Assembly (NCBI RefSeq): GCF_002257645.1
Contig: NZ_NQMO01000004.1
Coordinates: 186,001-250,000, forward strand
Source: Paenibacillus sp. XY044
GTDB taxonomy: Bacteria > Bacillota > Bacilli > Paenibacillales > Paenibacillaceae
DNA length: 64,000 nucleotides
Direction of reading: 5' to 3'
Shown here one piece after another: positions 9,147 to 18,179 of the stretch. Position numbers and translations under genes: made by a program. The notes under the pieces were generated by a model. It saw only the letters and a program-made list of their open reading frames with translations. It had not been told where the DNA came from and did no database searches. Within the stretch, counting starts at the first letter, position 1, and every line of letters begins with the position of its first letter.

Positions 9147-11456
9147 ATGGACATGATCCGCAGCCAACGATTTTACAACTTTCTGTTCTCCTATATTGTG
9201 CTGGTCTTCGTTCTGCTCGTTGCCGTCAGCAGCGTCGTGTACCAAAACTTTTTCGATACGCTCCGCAAAGAAGTGGAGTATACGACCGTTGGCGCCCTCC
9301 GCCAATTTCGGGATGCGGTCGATCTGCGCATGAACGAAATGAACCGGCTTGCCTCCCAGCTGTCGTACAATCCGGTGCTGACCCCTTACATGGCCTCGGA
9401 CGGTGGATACGGTTCTCTGCAAGCGGTTGCCGAGCTGAAGCAATACTTGTCCACGAACCTGTTTATCGAGGATGTCGTGTTATCCTTCAACGCACCAGGC
9501 ATCAAGCAGCTTTATGCCGCAAGCGGAACGTACAAACCCGATCTGTTTTTCGATTCGATTTACCATTATCGCAATTGGAGCCAATCGGAGTTTATGCAAA
9601 CGGCCGTTACGTTGTCCGCACCGCTTATGCGGGGGGTCGAGCCGGTCCTGTACAACCGGCTTGAGGAACGGCGGTATGCCACCTACATGGTGCCGATCCC
9701 GCTGAACGCAGGAGTCCCTTACGGCGTCGCGGTTTTCCTCATTCGCGAACGGGCGTTGACAGATTTGGCCCAAGGCGTGCTGACGGAGTCGAACGGCTTC
9801 CTGTTCATCCTGAACGAACGAAACGAAGTCATCTTCAGTCAATCGCAAGGAGAATCGTCCGAATCCGGCAAACGCCTGCTCGAACGAATCAACGATATTC
9901 CAAACCGGTCTCCCTTCAGCGAATTGTCCATGGACGGCCGGAAATATTCGGTGCTTACCGATTTGTCAAGCAACCGTCAATGGTCTTACGTGGCGGTACT
10001 GCCGACCGACCAATGGATGCGGAAAGTGAATGAGAAGCGCGGCATATTCAGCATGACCATCGCAGCCGTTTTCCTAATCGGGGTCGCCATCGCCTTCGGC
10101 TTCTCGGTCCAGCATTACCGGCCGCTCAAGCGTCTGGCCGGGATCGTTTCCAGCGAAGCGCGGTCCGAGCCGCTAGTACGTTCGAGCGACGAGATCGATT
10201 ACATTTCCCGGGCTGTCGGCCTCATGGCGAGCGAGAAGCAGAACTTGCAGCATCAGCTGCGCAGCCAAGGCCGCACGCTCCGCGAGCAGGTGCTGCTGAC
10301 GCTGCTCAAGGGGAAGCTGAGCACGAAAACGGAAATGAGCGACATTTTGCAATTTTCCAATATCCAGCTCGACAAACCCCACTACGCCGTCATGATTGTG
10401 CTGATCGACGATTACAACCGCTTTCGGCAGGACAATTCAGAGAAAATGCAGGAGGTGCTGACATACAGCTTGATGAAGGTGGTCGAGGAGCTCTCTTTGG
10501 AGTCGGGAGCCGGATATGGAGCTGAGCTGATGGACGGCCGTACCATCGCTTTTCTGGTCAATTTGAACGAAGGCTTTGACGATGCCGACGTTTTGCGGGA
10601 ACTGGCCGTGAAGGCAAAGGCGTTTTTCCGGCAATATTTCCGGCTTACGGTAACCGTCGGCATTGGGGGCATTTACGACGATTTGTCCTCCGTTCCACAA
10701 TCGTTCGTAGAAGCAAGTCATGCCGCAAGATACCGGTTCGTGAAGGGAGGCGATCAAGTGTTTCTGTTTGCCGAGATCGTGCCCCGCCCAAGCGGAGAGT
10801 ACGTCTACCCCGTCGAGCGGATCGACCGGCTCGTGAAGGCGATCAAGCAAGGGAACATGTCTCAAGTTGAGCCGGCCGTTCGCGAGGCGTTTGGCCATAT
10901 CGTGGAAACGGACGTGTCGCTCGAGGCGGCGGAATGCATCTGCTTCGATATCGTCAACAATTTGATGAAAACGCTCATCGAGCTGGAAATCGAAATCGAC
11001 GACGATCTGGGGGAAACGATGCAGCAGCTGTTCGTTCCGCGCTTCGAAACGATCGAGGAACTGGAACGTCTCGTCGTCTCGATATGCCGCAACGTATGCC
11101 GGTATGTAGAAGCGAAGAAAGAGAGCAAGAATATCGAGCTGCTGGAGAATATCAAGGTTTACGTCGCCCAGCAGTATTCGGATCAGACGATTGATCTCGA
11201 ATCGATCGCGAAACGGTTCGGCGTCTCGCCGTCTTACGCGACGCGATTTTTCAAAGATCATACGGGCTGTCCGCTGATGAAATATATCGATTCGATGCGG
11301 ATGGATCAGGCGAAAAAGCTGCTGAAAACAACAGATTTGCCTCTCAAAGACATTATGAACGAGGTCGGCTACGTAGACTCGACGAACTTCATTCGCAAAT
11401 TCAAAAAAGCCGAAGGCATCACGCCGATCCAATACCGCAATATTGCCAAAAACTAA
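9147..11456 (+). CDS. Membrane-bound AraC-family transcriptional regulator
   Basis: A 769-residue sensor-regulator with membrane helices near residues 9-31 and 290-312, an extracellular sensor between them, a cytoplasmic middle region, and a C-terminal AraC domain (about 665-765; IDLESIAKRFGVSPSYATRF, then MNEVGYVDSTNFIRKFKKAE). It starts at ATG behind GGAGGAGC. It lies 165 bases after the lipoprotein gene, in the same direction, and probably governs the lpl-type operon. It has the same architecture as the regulator at 923-3163, so the two loci look like paralogous sugar-uptake modules. Confidence 0.9.
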   Translation: MDMIRSQRFYNFLFSYIVLVFVLLVAVSSVVYQNFFDTLRKEVEYTTVGALRQFRDAVDLRMNEMNRLASQLSYNPVLTPYMASDGGYGSLQAVAELKQYLSTNLFIEDVVLSFNAPGIKQLYAASGTYKPDLFFDSIYHYRNWSQSEFMQTAVTLSAPLMRGVEPVLYNRLEERRYATYMVPIPLNAGVPYGVAVFLIRERALTDLAQGVLTESNGFLFILNERNEVIFSQSQGESSESGKRLLERINDIPNRSPFSELSMDGRKYSVLTDLSSNRQWSYVAVLPTDQWMRKVNEKRGIFSMTIAAVFLIGVAIAFGFSVQHYRPLKRLAGIVSSEARSEPLVRSSDEIDYISRAVGLMASEKQNLQHQLRSQGRTLREQVLLTLLKGKLSTKTEMSDILQFSNIQLDKPHYAVMIVLIDDYNRFRQDNSEKMQEVLTYSLMKVVEELSLESGAGYGAELMDGRTIAFLVNLNEGFDDADVLRELAVKAKAFFRQYFRLTVTVGIGGIYDDLSSVPQSFVEASHAARYRFVKGGDQVFLFAEIVPRPSGEYVYPVERIDRLVKAIKQGNMSQVEPAVREAFGHIVETDVSLEAAECICFDIVNNLMKTLIELEIEIDDDLGETMQQLFVPRFETIEELERLVVSICRNVCRYVEAKKESKNIELLENIKVYVAQQYSDQTIDLESIAKRFGVSPSYATRFFKDHTGCPLMKYIDSMRMDQAKKLLKTTDLPLKDIMNEVGYVDSTNFIRKFKKAEGITPIQYRNIAKN

Positions 11457-11530
11457 ACTGCAAGACGACAGGCCGCCGAAGTCCGGAAAAGAAAACAAGT
11501 GAGGCTGATTTGACAATTGACTGGGAATCC

Positions 11531-11590
11531 GTAAGAGATGCGGGGAAAAGCCAAGAGGGTGGACAGCACCTTCTTGGCTTTTGTGGTGTT
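11531..11590 (+). repeat. Repeated terminator-like hairpin, copy 1 of 4
   Basis: Stem GCCAAGAGGGTG / CACCTTCTTGGC with a five-base loop and T-rich tail, preceded by GTAAGAGATG and followed by GGTGTT. Three more copies with the same flanks occur at 17238, 20101 and 51911. This copy lies 75 bases downstream of the AraC regulator and can end its transcript. Confidence 0.8.
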
Positions 11591-11619
11591 GGCGGTAGAG
11601 CGGGGCCTTAAAATAAGGT

Positions 11620-12471
<852 letters not shown>

Positions 12472-12576
12472 TGTAATTCCTCCCATGGTTTAAATGTAAA
12501 ACGGCAAACGGCCGCGAATCCCGGAAATCGGGCACCTCAGCGGGGCTTCCGCTTACGGCCTGTTTGCTTTACAATA

Positions 12577-12607
12577 AGCCTACTACCTTCGTGTTACACG
12601 AAGGCAA
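12577..12607 (-). promoter_or_regulatory. MerR-type promoter of the aldo/keto reductase gene
   Basis: Read on the minus strand, TTGCCT (12602-12607) and TAGGCT (12577-12582) are separated by exactly 19 bases, the long spacer of MerR-activated promoters. A near-perfect dyad CCTTCGTGTTACACGAAGG (12586-12604, nine-base arms) lies between and over them. The divergent MerR gene is the obvious binder. Confidence 0.7.
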
Positions 12608-12644
12608 GCCGTCTTCAAAAAAAAATTTCCAAGGAGGCTTACAC

Positions 12645-13094
12645 ATGCATACGGTCAAAGAAGCCGCCCTGATTACGGGACTTACCGAGCACGCCGTGCG
12701 CTTTTACACGGATAAAGGCCTGGTGCCGAGCGTACAGCGAGATAAAAACAACATTCGGATGTTCGACGAAGAATCGATCAACTGGCTGTTTGGCGTCAAA
12801 TGCCTTAAGCAATCCGGGATGCCGATTGAAGTCATTAAAACGTACGTCGATCTCTGTCTCGAAGGGGACTCGTCTATTCCGCAACGCTACGCACTCATCA
12901 TGGAGCATAAAGAAGCCGCGCGCGTTAAGCTCGAAGAAGCCAAGCGGCACATTGCCCATTTAGAACAAAAAACGGACCTCTATCAGGCCATTCTGGAGCA
13001 CCGCTCTCCAGACACGACCAATCCCGGCAACTGGGACAAAATTCAGTATATGCATGGCGACGTATTCTACTCGCCATCTGTTCGGAAGGCGTAA
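12645..13094 (+). CDS. MerR-family transcriptional regulator
   Basis: A 149-residue regulator. The N-terminal winged helix is MHTVKEAALITGLTEHAVRF then YTDKGLVPSV (residues 1-35), followed by the MerR wing and a long dimerisation helix (about 75-120, rich in Glu/Lys/Ala). Start is ATG 12645 with AAGGAGG at 12631. It has no cysteine pair of the metal-sensing kind in its C-terminal part, so an organic or aldehyde signal (AdhR/YyaN-like) is more likely than a metal. It is transcribed away from the aldo/keto reductase and shares with it the dyad-containing promoter region. Confidence 0.92.
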   Translation: MHTVKEAALITGLTEHAVRFYTDKGLVPSVQRDKNNIRMFDEESINWLFGVKCLKQSGMPIEVIKTYVDLCLEGDSSIPQRYALIMEHKEAARVKLEEAKRHIAHLEQKTDLYQAILEHRSPDTTNPGNWDKIQYMHGDVFYSPSVRKA

Positions 13095-13162
13095 GAGAGC
13101 GGAGGGGCAGAACGTTGGTAGTTCTACAGATAAACCATAAAGTTTGGAGGTTTAATTAGGAA

Positions 13163-13438
13163 ATGGAATACATTCTAATCATCATATCTCTCCTGATCAT
13201 CATAAATTTATGGGCTAAGGTGAGTAAATTAGAAGGTCGCATAAAAGGAATGCAATATACCATAAACCAGTTAACCCAACAATCGGGACTGCCTGAACAT
13301 CCAATAAATGATGAACTACGTCAGTTCATAAAAGAGGGTGAAGACGTAAAAGCCATTAAAAAGATAAGAGAAACTTTAGGTCTTTCCCTGTTAGAAGGCA
13401 AAGAATATATTGATAAGCTGAAATCTGAAACCAGATAA
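13163..13438 (+). CDS. Small membrane-anchored protein with L7/L12-like C-terminal domain
   Basis: A 91-residue protein. Residues 1-18 (MEYILIIISLLIIINLWA) form a membrane anchor, then a short coiled stretch. A C-terminal region follows (DVKAIKKIRETLGLSLLEGK then EYIDKL) that resembles the C-terminal domain of ribosomal protein L7/L12, where this helix pair contacts translation factors. The start ATG has GGAGGTTTAATTAGGAA ahead of it. It is a stand-alone gene; function unknown. Membrane-tethered L7/L12-like proteins of this size are known in Firmicutes but remain uncharacterised as far as I know. Confidence 0.7.
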   Translation: MEYILIIISLLIIINLWAKVSKLEGRIKGMQYTINQLTQQSGLPEHPINDELRQFIKEGEDVKAIKKIRETLGLSLLEGKEYIDKLKSETR

Positions 13439-13633
13439 TGCTTAACCTATCGATAATACACAATAGCTATACACTCGGAGCGTGAATATGAAAGATAACC
13501 CTTTTAATGGCTGCAAATAGTCAGATGGAAAGCGAGAGAATGTCCACCATCCCAGCTAAGTCATAAACCATGATGAAGAGATACATTTTATACAACGAAA
13601 GTGTTATAATTATCAACAACAGGTATAAAATAA
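13439..13633. other. Intergenic stretch, no gene seen
   Basis: A/T-rich sequence between the small membrane protein and the toxin-like locus. No open frame with a ribosome site and no clear hairpin were found. Confidence 0.4.
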
Positions 13634-13661
13634 GAGCAAGGATGTTGTAGCATCCTTACTC
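13634..13661 (-). terminator. Hairpin ending the toxin-like transcript
   Basis: AAGGATG / CATCCTT stem (13638-13657) flanked by GAG / CTC. On the minus strand it is followed by GCTCTTATTTTAT. It lies about 85 bases past the stop of the BsrE-like frame, the place of the terminator in known BsrE/TxpA-type toxin mRNAs. Confidence 0.5.
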
Positions 13662-13714
13662 TTGACAACAGCCGCTTTAAAGGCGGTTAGCTAAACTAGG
13701 TAATTAGTCGAGAG

Positions 13715-13757
13715 ATAGACCGCAAACCTTTGCAGAGGGCGGTCTATTTCTTTTTAA
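13715..13757 (+). terminator. Hairpin that could end a plus-strand antisense RNA
   Basis: Nine-base stem ATAGACCGC (13715-13723) / GCGGTCTAT (13739-13747) followed on the plus strand by TTCTTTTTAA. It overlaps the 3' end of the toxin-like frame on the other strand, as the antisense terminators of type I toxin loci do. Confidence 0.5.
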
Positions 13758-13800
13758 TGTAGGTTAGCAGCGCTAGAATGAACATGCCGAACATGAACAT
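13744..13800 (-). CDS. BsrE-like type I toxin (short, possibly decayed)
   Basis: On the minus strand the frame reads MFMFGMFILALLTYIKKK and stops. This is the membrane-helix core of the BsrE/TxpA family of small toxic peptides (BsrE of Bacillus subtilis has LMLMLAIGSFIIALLTYIEK). The open frame reaches back to 13827 (REWYNLPL), but a TAA precedes it and there is no ATG, GTG or TTG in the usual N-terminal place, so the start is either this internal ATG or has been lost. Flanking hairpins on both strands fit a toxin mRNA with an overlapping antisense RNA. The peptide would insert in the cytoplasmic membrane. Confidence 0.55.
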   Translation of the reverse strand: MFMFGMFILALLTYIKKK

Positions 13801-13965
13801 TAGGGGTAAATTATACCACTCGCGAGCTTAGCCTGTTAACCATATTCCTTAACCCCACAGGGAAGCGTCATGTTTTTCCTTTTATTGTCTACACTAAGCT
13901 TAAAGGTACGCCGCTAGCTTAAAAAACTTATAATCACCATCTTTCCTTGAAGGGGGACATCTGTT

Positions 13966-15897
13966 TTGGATGCGCAGTTTCTAGATTTATTGGCCCAGCA
14001 ATATGATACGGAAGAAAAAGTGATCACCGAAATCATCAACCTTGAAGCGATCTCAAACCTCCCCAAGGGAACGGAGCATTTTGTCAGTGATTTGCATGGG
14101 GAGTTCCAGGCTTTTCAGCATGTACTCAGAAACGGTTCGGGTACCGTAAAAGAGAAAATCAAAGATTTGTTCCGTGAGGTTTGGACGGATCAAGAAATCA
14201 GTGATTTTGCGGCGTTAGTTTATTATCCGGAAGAAAAAATACAGCTGGTTAAAGGAGACCTGTGCGATAAACAAGCCTTGAACCGGTGGTATAGACAAAC
14301 GATTGAACACATGCTCAAGCTGATTTCTTATGCCTCTTCCAAATATACGCGCTCGAAATTGCGTAAAGCTCTGCCGGAGCGGTTTGTATATATTGTCGAA
14401 GAGCTTCTATACAAGACGGATTCGACCCACAATAAGGATCCTTATTATGAGGAAATTTACCGGCAAATTATCTCCTTGGGGCAGGCGGACAAGCTCATTA
14501 TCGGCCTTGCTTATACGACCCAGCGCCTGGTCGTTGACCATCTTCATGTGGTCGGAGATATCTATGACCGCGGGCCGGACCCGGATAAAATTATGGACAC
14601 GCTGATCAACTACCATTCTGTAGACATCCAGTGGGGGAACCATGATGCCCTGTGGATCGGCGCCTATGCGGGTTCCCTGGTCTGCCTTGCGAATATTATC
14701 CGAATCTGCGCCAGATACGACAATCTGGACATCATCGAAGACGTATACGGAATCAATCTTCGCCCATTGCTGAACTTGGCGGAGAAGTACTATGATGACA
14801 ATCCGGCCTTCAGACCGAAGCTGCAAACTGACCATAACGTATCGGAGCCGGAAATCGTGCAGATTACCAAAATTCATCAAGCCATTGCCATGATCCAGTT
14901 TAAGCTTGAAATCCCGATTATCAAAAGACGCCCTTACTTCAATATGTCTGAAAGGCTATTGCTGGAGAAGATTGATTACGACAACAATGAAATCAACATT
15001 GGCGGGAAAACTTACCCGCTGGAAAACACCTGTTTCGCAACCGTAAACCCTGAGCAGCCTGAACAATTATTAGAGGAAGAGCAGCAGGTGCTGGAAAAGC
15101 TGCTGTTCTCCGTTCAGCATTCCGAAAAGCTGGCGAGACATATGAATTTTTTGATGAAAAAAGGCAGCCTCTACTTAAAATACAACGGAAATTTGTTAAT
15201 TCACGGCTGTATTCCTCTGGACGAAGAAGGAAACATGGAAGAAATGCAGATTGAAGACCAACTGTATTCGGGCCGTCAGCTGCTCGATGTTTTTGAATAT
15301 TATTTACGTTACGCCTTTGCGCATCCGGAAGAGACGGATGATTTGGCTACGGATATGGTGTGGTACATCTGGACAGGGGAGTGTTCCTCGCTCTTTGGAA
15401 AAAGAGAAATGACCACCTTTGAACGTTACTTTATCCAAGATAAAGAAACCCATAAGGAGAGAAAGAACCCTTACTACCATTTGCGTGAACATGAGGAGAT
15501 CTGCCGGAAAATCCTGCTGGATTTCGGACTGAATCCGGATCATGGACATATCATTAACGGCCACACGCCGGTTAGAGAAATTCGTGGAGAGAACCCGGTT
15601 AAAGCGGGCGGGAAAATGGTCGTCATTGACGGCGGTTTTTCCAAAGCTTATCAATCCACAACGGGCATCGCCGGATATACCTTGTTGTATAATTCCTTTG
15701 GCATGCAGCTTGTAGCCCATCAGAAATTTAATTCCAGAGAAGATGTGTTATGTAACGGGACGGACGTATTATCTGTAAAAAGGCTGGTGGACAAAGAGCT
15801 GGAGCGGAAGCTGGTGAGGGAAACCAATGTCGGGGAGAGGCTGCAGCAGAAAATATCCAATTTGAAGAATCTCCTGGAATATCGCTATATGAAATGA
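13966..15897 (+). CDS. fbp: Fructose-1,6-bisphosphatase, class 3
   Basis: A 643-residue cytosolic enzyme that hydrolyses fructose 1,6-bisphosphate to fructose 6-phosphate, the committed step of gluconeogenesis. The length and metallophosphoesterase-like motifs identify the Firmicute class 3 family: FVSDLHGEFQAF (about 37-48), VVGDIYDRGPDPDKI, QWGNHDALWIGA and INGHTPVREIRGENPVKAGG. The start is TTG (MDAQFLDLLA) behind AAGGGGG. It is a monocistronic gene with its own terminator. Other bacilli regulate Fbp post-translationally by phosphoenolpyruvate; no operator is evident here. Confidence 0.97.
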   Translation: MDAQFLDLLAQQYDTEEKVITEIINLEAISNLPKGTEHFVSDLHGEFQAFQHVLRNGSGTVKEKIKDLFREVWTDQEISDFAALVYYPEEKIQLVKGDLCDKQALNRWYRQTIEHMLKLISYASSKYTRSKLRKALPERFVYIVEELLYKTDSTHNKDPYYEEIYRQIISLGQADKLIIGLAYTTQRLVVDHLHVVGDIYDRGPDPDKIMDTLINYHSVDIQWGNHDALWIGAYAGSLVCLANIIRICARYDNLDIIEDVYGINLRPLLNLAEKYYDDNPAFRPKLQTDHNVSEPEIVQITKIHQAIAMIQFKLEIPIIKRRPYFNMSERLLLEKIDYDNNEINIGGKTYPLENTCFATVNPEQPEQLLEEEQQVLEKLLFSVQHSEKLARHMNFLMKKGSLYLKYNGNLLIHGCIPLDEEGNMEEMQIEDQLYSGRQLLDVFEYYLRYAFAHPEETDDLATDMVWYIWTGECSSLFGKREMTTFERYFIQDKETHKERKNPYYHLREHEEICRKILLDFGLNPDHGHIINGHTPVREIRGENPVKAGGKMVVIDGGFSKAYQSTTGIAGYTLLYNSFGMQLVAHQKFNSREDVLCNGTDVLSVKRLVDKELERKLVRETNVGERLQQKISNLKNLLEYRYMK

Positions 15898-15935
15898 AAT
15901 ACTGCTAAAATGAAACAGCTGCTAAAGGTAAGAGG

Positions 15936-15959
15936 AGCCGCCCGAGGGCGGCTTTTTTA
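15936..15959 (+). terminator. Rho-independent terminator of fbp
   Basis: Perfect eight-base stem AGCCGCCC / GGGCGGCT with a two-base loop and six T's, 39 bases after the fbp stop codon. Confidence 0.9.
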
Positions 15960-16072
15960 TTTTTAAAAATTTTGCCTCCTGCTGCACCCTGACATAATGC
16001 TGTCAAGGTGGGTGGTCTAATATGAATAGTGTAAGCAAGACAAACGCCAACCCATTCGAGGAGGAAAATGAA

Positions 16073-17236
16073 ATGACTACGGTTAACCCGAATTGTTACG
16101 AGGTAAGTGCAGCGATCCAACCTTTCCATATTGCCGTGCCACAGGATGAACTTGATGATCTTCGGTATCGCCTATCCCGGACGCGGTGGCCTGAAGCGAT
16201 GAACGAGGCCAGCTGGAATTACGGCGTTTCGCTCGACTACATAAAAGAGTTAGCGTCCTACTGGCAGAATGAGTACGATTGGCGGAAATACGAGGCGCAA
16301 ATAAATGAATATCCTCAGTTTACAACAACGATCGATGGAGCACAGATCCATTTCATGCATGTTCGCTCGCCGGAGCCAGATGCATTTCCCTTACTGCTTA
16401 CCCACGCTTGGCCCAGTTCGATTGTCGAATTTCTGGAATTGATCGGCCCGCTTAGCGATCCGCGCAGTCACGGCGGCGATCCGGCGAACGCCTTCCATCT
16501 CGTCATCCCTTCCGTTCCCGGATTCGGCTTCTCTGGTCCGGCGCTCGGCTCCGGATGGAATATTGCCCGCATTGCAAAGGCGTGGGATACGTTAATGAAA
16601 CGTTTGGGATATACCGAGTACGGATCACACGGCAGCGACTGCGGCGCACTCGTGTCCAGAGAGCTTGGTATACAAAAGCCGGAAGGCCTTCGTGGCATCC
16701 ATGTGCTGCAGTTATTTTCTTTCCCGTCAGGAGATCCTGCCGAGATGGCGGATTTATCGGAGGAAGATCAGAGTCGGCTCCAATTTCTGGCCAATTTTCA
16801 TGAACGGGCGGGCTTCAATTCGATCCAATCCACCCGGCCCCAGACGCTTTCCTACGGACTTGCGGATTCGCCGGCAGGTCAGCTCTCTTGGATAGCCGAG
16901 TTATTTAACGGATTCGGCGACCATGTGGATTTTATTGACAGGGATGCACTCCTGACTAACGTCACTCTGTACTGGCTGACCAATACGGCGGAATCGTCCG
17001 CCCGGTTATATTACGAGAACGCTCATCAGCAGCAGGAGCCGCAAGGACCGAATTCGACTCCGACAGGAGTGGCCGTGTTCGGACATGATTTCAAATCGAT
17101 AAAACGGTTTGCCGAACGCGACAATACCAATATTGTGCAATGGTCGGAATTTGAGCGCGGCACCCACTTTGCCGCTATGGATGCGCCGGATCTTCTGATT
17201 CCCGACATCCAGTCATTCTTCAGCCGATACCGCTGA
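16073..17236 (+). CDS. Epoxide hydrolase (alpha/beta-hydrolase with N-terminal EHN domain)
   Basis: A 387-residue microsomal-type epoxide hydrolase. The N-terminal EHN region (DELDDLRYRLSRTRWPE) is followed by the alpha/beta-hydrolase fold. The nucleophile Asp sits in HGSDCGALVSRELG and the catalytic His in GTHFAAMDAPDLL. The oxyanion motif reads HAWP instead of the usual HGWP. Start ATG 16073 has GAGGAGG eight bases upstream and is preferred over ATG 16022. A close paralogue lies at 38958-40145 and has canonical HGWP. It should open epoxides to diols in the cytosol; the natural substrate is unknown. A terminator-type repeat follows the stop directly. Confidence 0.92.
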   Translation: MTTVNPNCYEVSAAIQPFHIAVPQDELDDLRYRLSRTRWPEAMNEASWNYGVSLDYIKELASYWQNEYDWRKYEAQINEYPQFTTTIDGAQIHFMHVRSPEPDAFPLLLTHAWPSSIVEFLELIGPLSDPRSHGGDPANAFHLVIPSVPGFGFSGPALGSGWNIARIAKAWDTLMKRLGYTEYGSHGSDCGALVSRELGIQKPEGLRGIHVLQLFSFPSGDPAEMADLSEEDQSRLQFLANFHERAGFNSIQSTRPQTLSYGLADSPAGQLSWIAELFNGFGDHVDFIDRDALLTNVTLYWLTNTAESSARLYYENAHQQQEPQGPNSTPTGVAVFGHDFKSIKRFAERDNTNIVQWSEFERGTHFAAMDAPDLLIPDIQSFFSRYR

Positions 17237-17237
17237 T

Positions 17238-17298
17238 ATAAGAGATATGGGAAAAAGCCAAGAGGGTGAACATCACCTTCTTGGCTTTTTTGGTGTAG
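17238..17298 (+). repeat. Repeated terminator-like hairpin, copy 2 of 4
   Basis: GCCAAGAGGGTG-AACAT-CACCTTCTTGGC followed by six T's, starting two bases after the epoxide hydrolase stop. Similarity to the copy at 20101 continues past the hairpin (GGTGT-GTCATG and beyond). Confidence 0.85.
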
Positions 17299-17368
17299 TC
17301 ATGGGACTGCCTGGGGCGGTTCTGTCAGGCATATTCATGTGCTCTAACCGAGTGCACATCAAACGTCA

Positions 17369-17401
17369 TTCAGCTGCTCGGCAAACAGCTTGGACTGCTC
17401 C
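17369..17401 (-). pseudogene. Fossil of an alpha/beta-hydrolase gene 3' end
   Basis: On the minus strand this piece reads EQSKLFAEQLN. It matches at DNA level (about 28 of 33 bases) the 3' end of the hydrolase gene at 51977-52816 (QPKPFAERLKE, DNA 52002-52034). Both loci have the GCCAAGAGGGTG hairpin to the left at a similar distance, so a segment of repeat plus hydrolase tail appears to have been duplicated and then decayed. Confidence 0.55.
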
Positions 17402-17516
17402 AGTTAGCCGTATGGAAAAGAATCCAGATAAACAATATACTGTATAGAATGAACTAAAGAAATGAATGTCATAGATCTATATCACTATAACTGTTTTTTA
17501 TTGAGGTGAATTTCAA

Positions 17517-18077
17517 ATGGAAGAAATCGATGACTCAAAACAAATTGTATTACAAATCGGCGGTGCTTTGAAAAAGTACAGAAAAGAAAAAAATATGAGC
17601 TTGGACGACTTAGCGGAGTTAACGGGCGTCAGCAAGCTTACTCTGGGGAATATCGAACGTGGCGAGACAAACCCAACTTTAGGGATGATATGGAAAATTT
17701 CAAAAGGCATATCTTTACCGCTATTGGCTTTGTTCAAATCAGAAGAACCTGTTAGTTTGTATCGAGCAGGGGAAGGACTGCGATTTTCTAATGGTCAAAA
17801 AAATTGGATCATTGAACCCGTCTTTAAAAGCAATGATATTGAAATGTGTCGGGCATACTTACAGCCAAATAGCTCGTATTACCCTGAAGGTCATCATGTG
17901 AATACAACGGAAATTGCGACAGTCATGACGGGTTCCATTGAAATACAAGTCAACGGAGAGATTTACACATTGAATCAATATGATACGATGAGTTTTCGTG
18001 CAGATTATGCTCACTCTTATACGAATCCTACGAATAGTGAAACCGTACTCCATATATCCTTAAAGTATGGTTTCTAA
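17517..18077 (+). CDS. XRE-family regulator with C-terminal cupin domain
   Basis: A 186-residue protein. Residues 10-68 form an XRE helix-turn-helix (YRKEKNMSLDDLAELTGVSK then LTLGNIERGETNPTLGMIWK). Residues about 105-180 form a cupin sensor barrel (GHHVNTTEIATVMTGSIEIQ; ending YDTMSFRADYAHSYTNPT). The gene directly precedes the CynX-type exporter gene, and regulator-exporter pairs of this kind are common, so it probably represses or activates that gene. The palindromic AGTATA-N6-TATACT in the exporter promoter is a candidate binding site. The ligand is unknown. Confidence 0.9.
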   Translation: MEEIDDSKQIVLQIGGALKKYRKEKNMSLDDLAELTGVSKLTLGNIERGETNPTLGMIWKISKGISLPLLALFKSEEPVSLYRAGEGLRFSNGQKNWIIEPVFKSNDIEMCRAYLQPNSSYYPEGHHVNTTEIATVMTGSIEIQVNGEIYTLNQYDTMSFRADYAHSYTNPTNSETVLHISLKYGF

Positions 18078-18103
18078 AAATCGAAAATTCCTCTTATTAA
18101 ATA

Positions 18104-18143
18104 CAACTCCGAATTCCATGATGGGATTCAGAGTTGTTTTTTG
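18104..18143 (+). terminator. Rho-independent terminator of the XRE-cupin gene
   Basis: CAACTC...GAGTTG outer stem with GAATTCC / GGGATTC inside, followed by TTTTTTGTTTTT, 27 bases after the stop codon. Confidence 0.8.
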
Positions 18144-18179
18144 TTTTTAGATGAGTTTTGGTTTACTATAAAATACTCC

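Noticed and set aside
10437..11516. Long minus-strand frame of 359 codons opposite the AraC regulator
   Set aside because: It is the antisense shadow of a well-supported gene and its composition (runs of Arg, His, Leu) is typical of such shadows.
17247..17447. 66-codon open frame after the epoxide hydrolase
   Set aside because: It is the terminator-like repeat and the hydrolase fossil read through; the similar frame at 51835 arises from the same repeated DNA.
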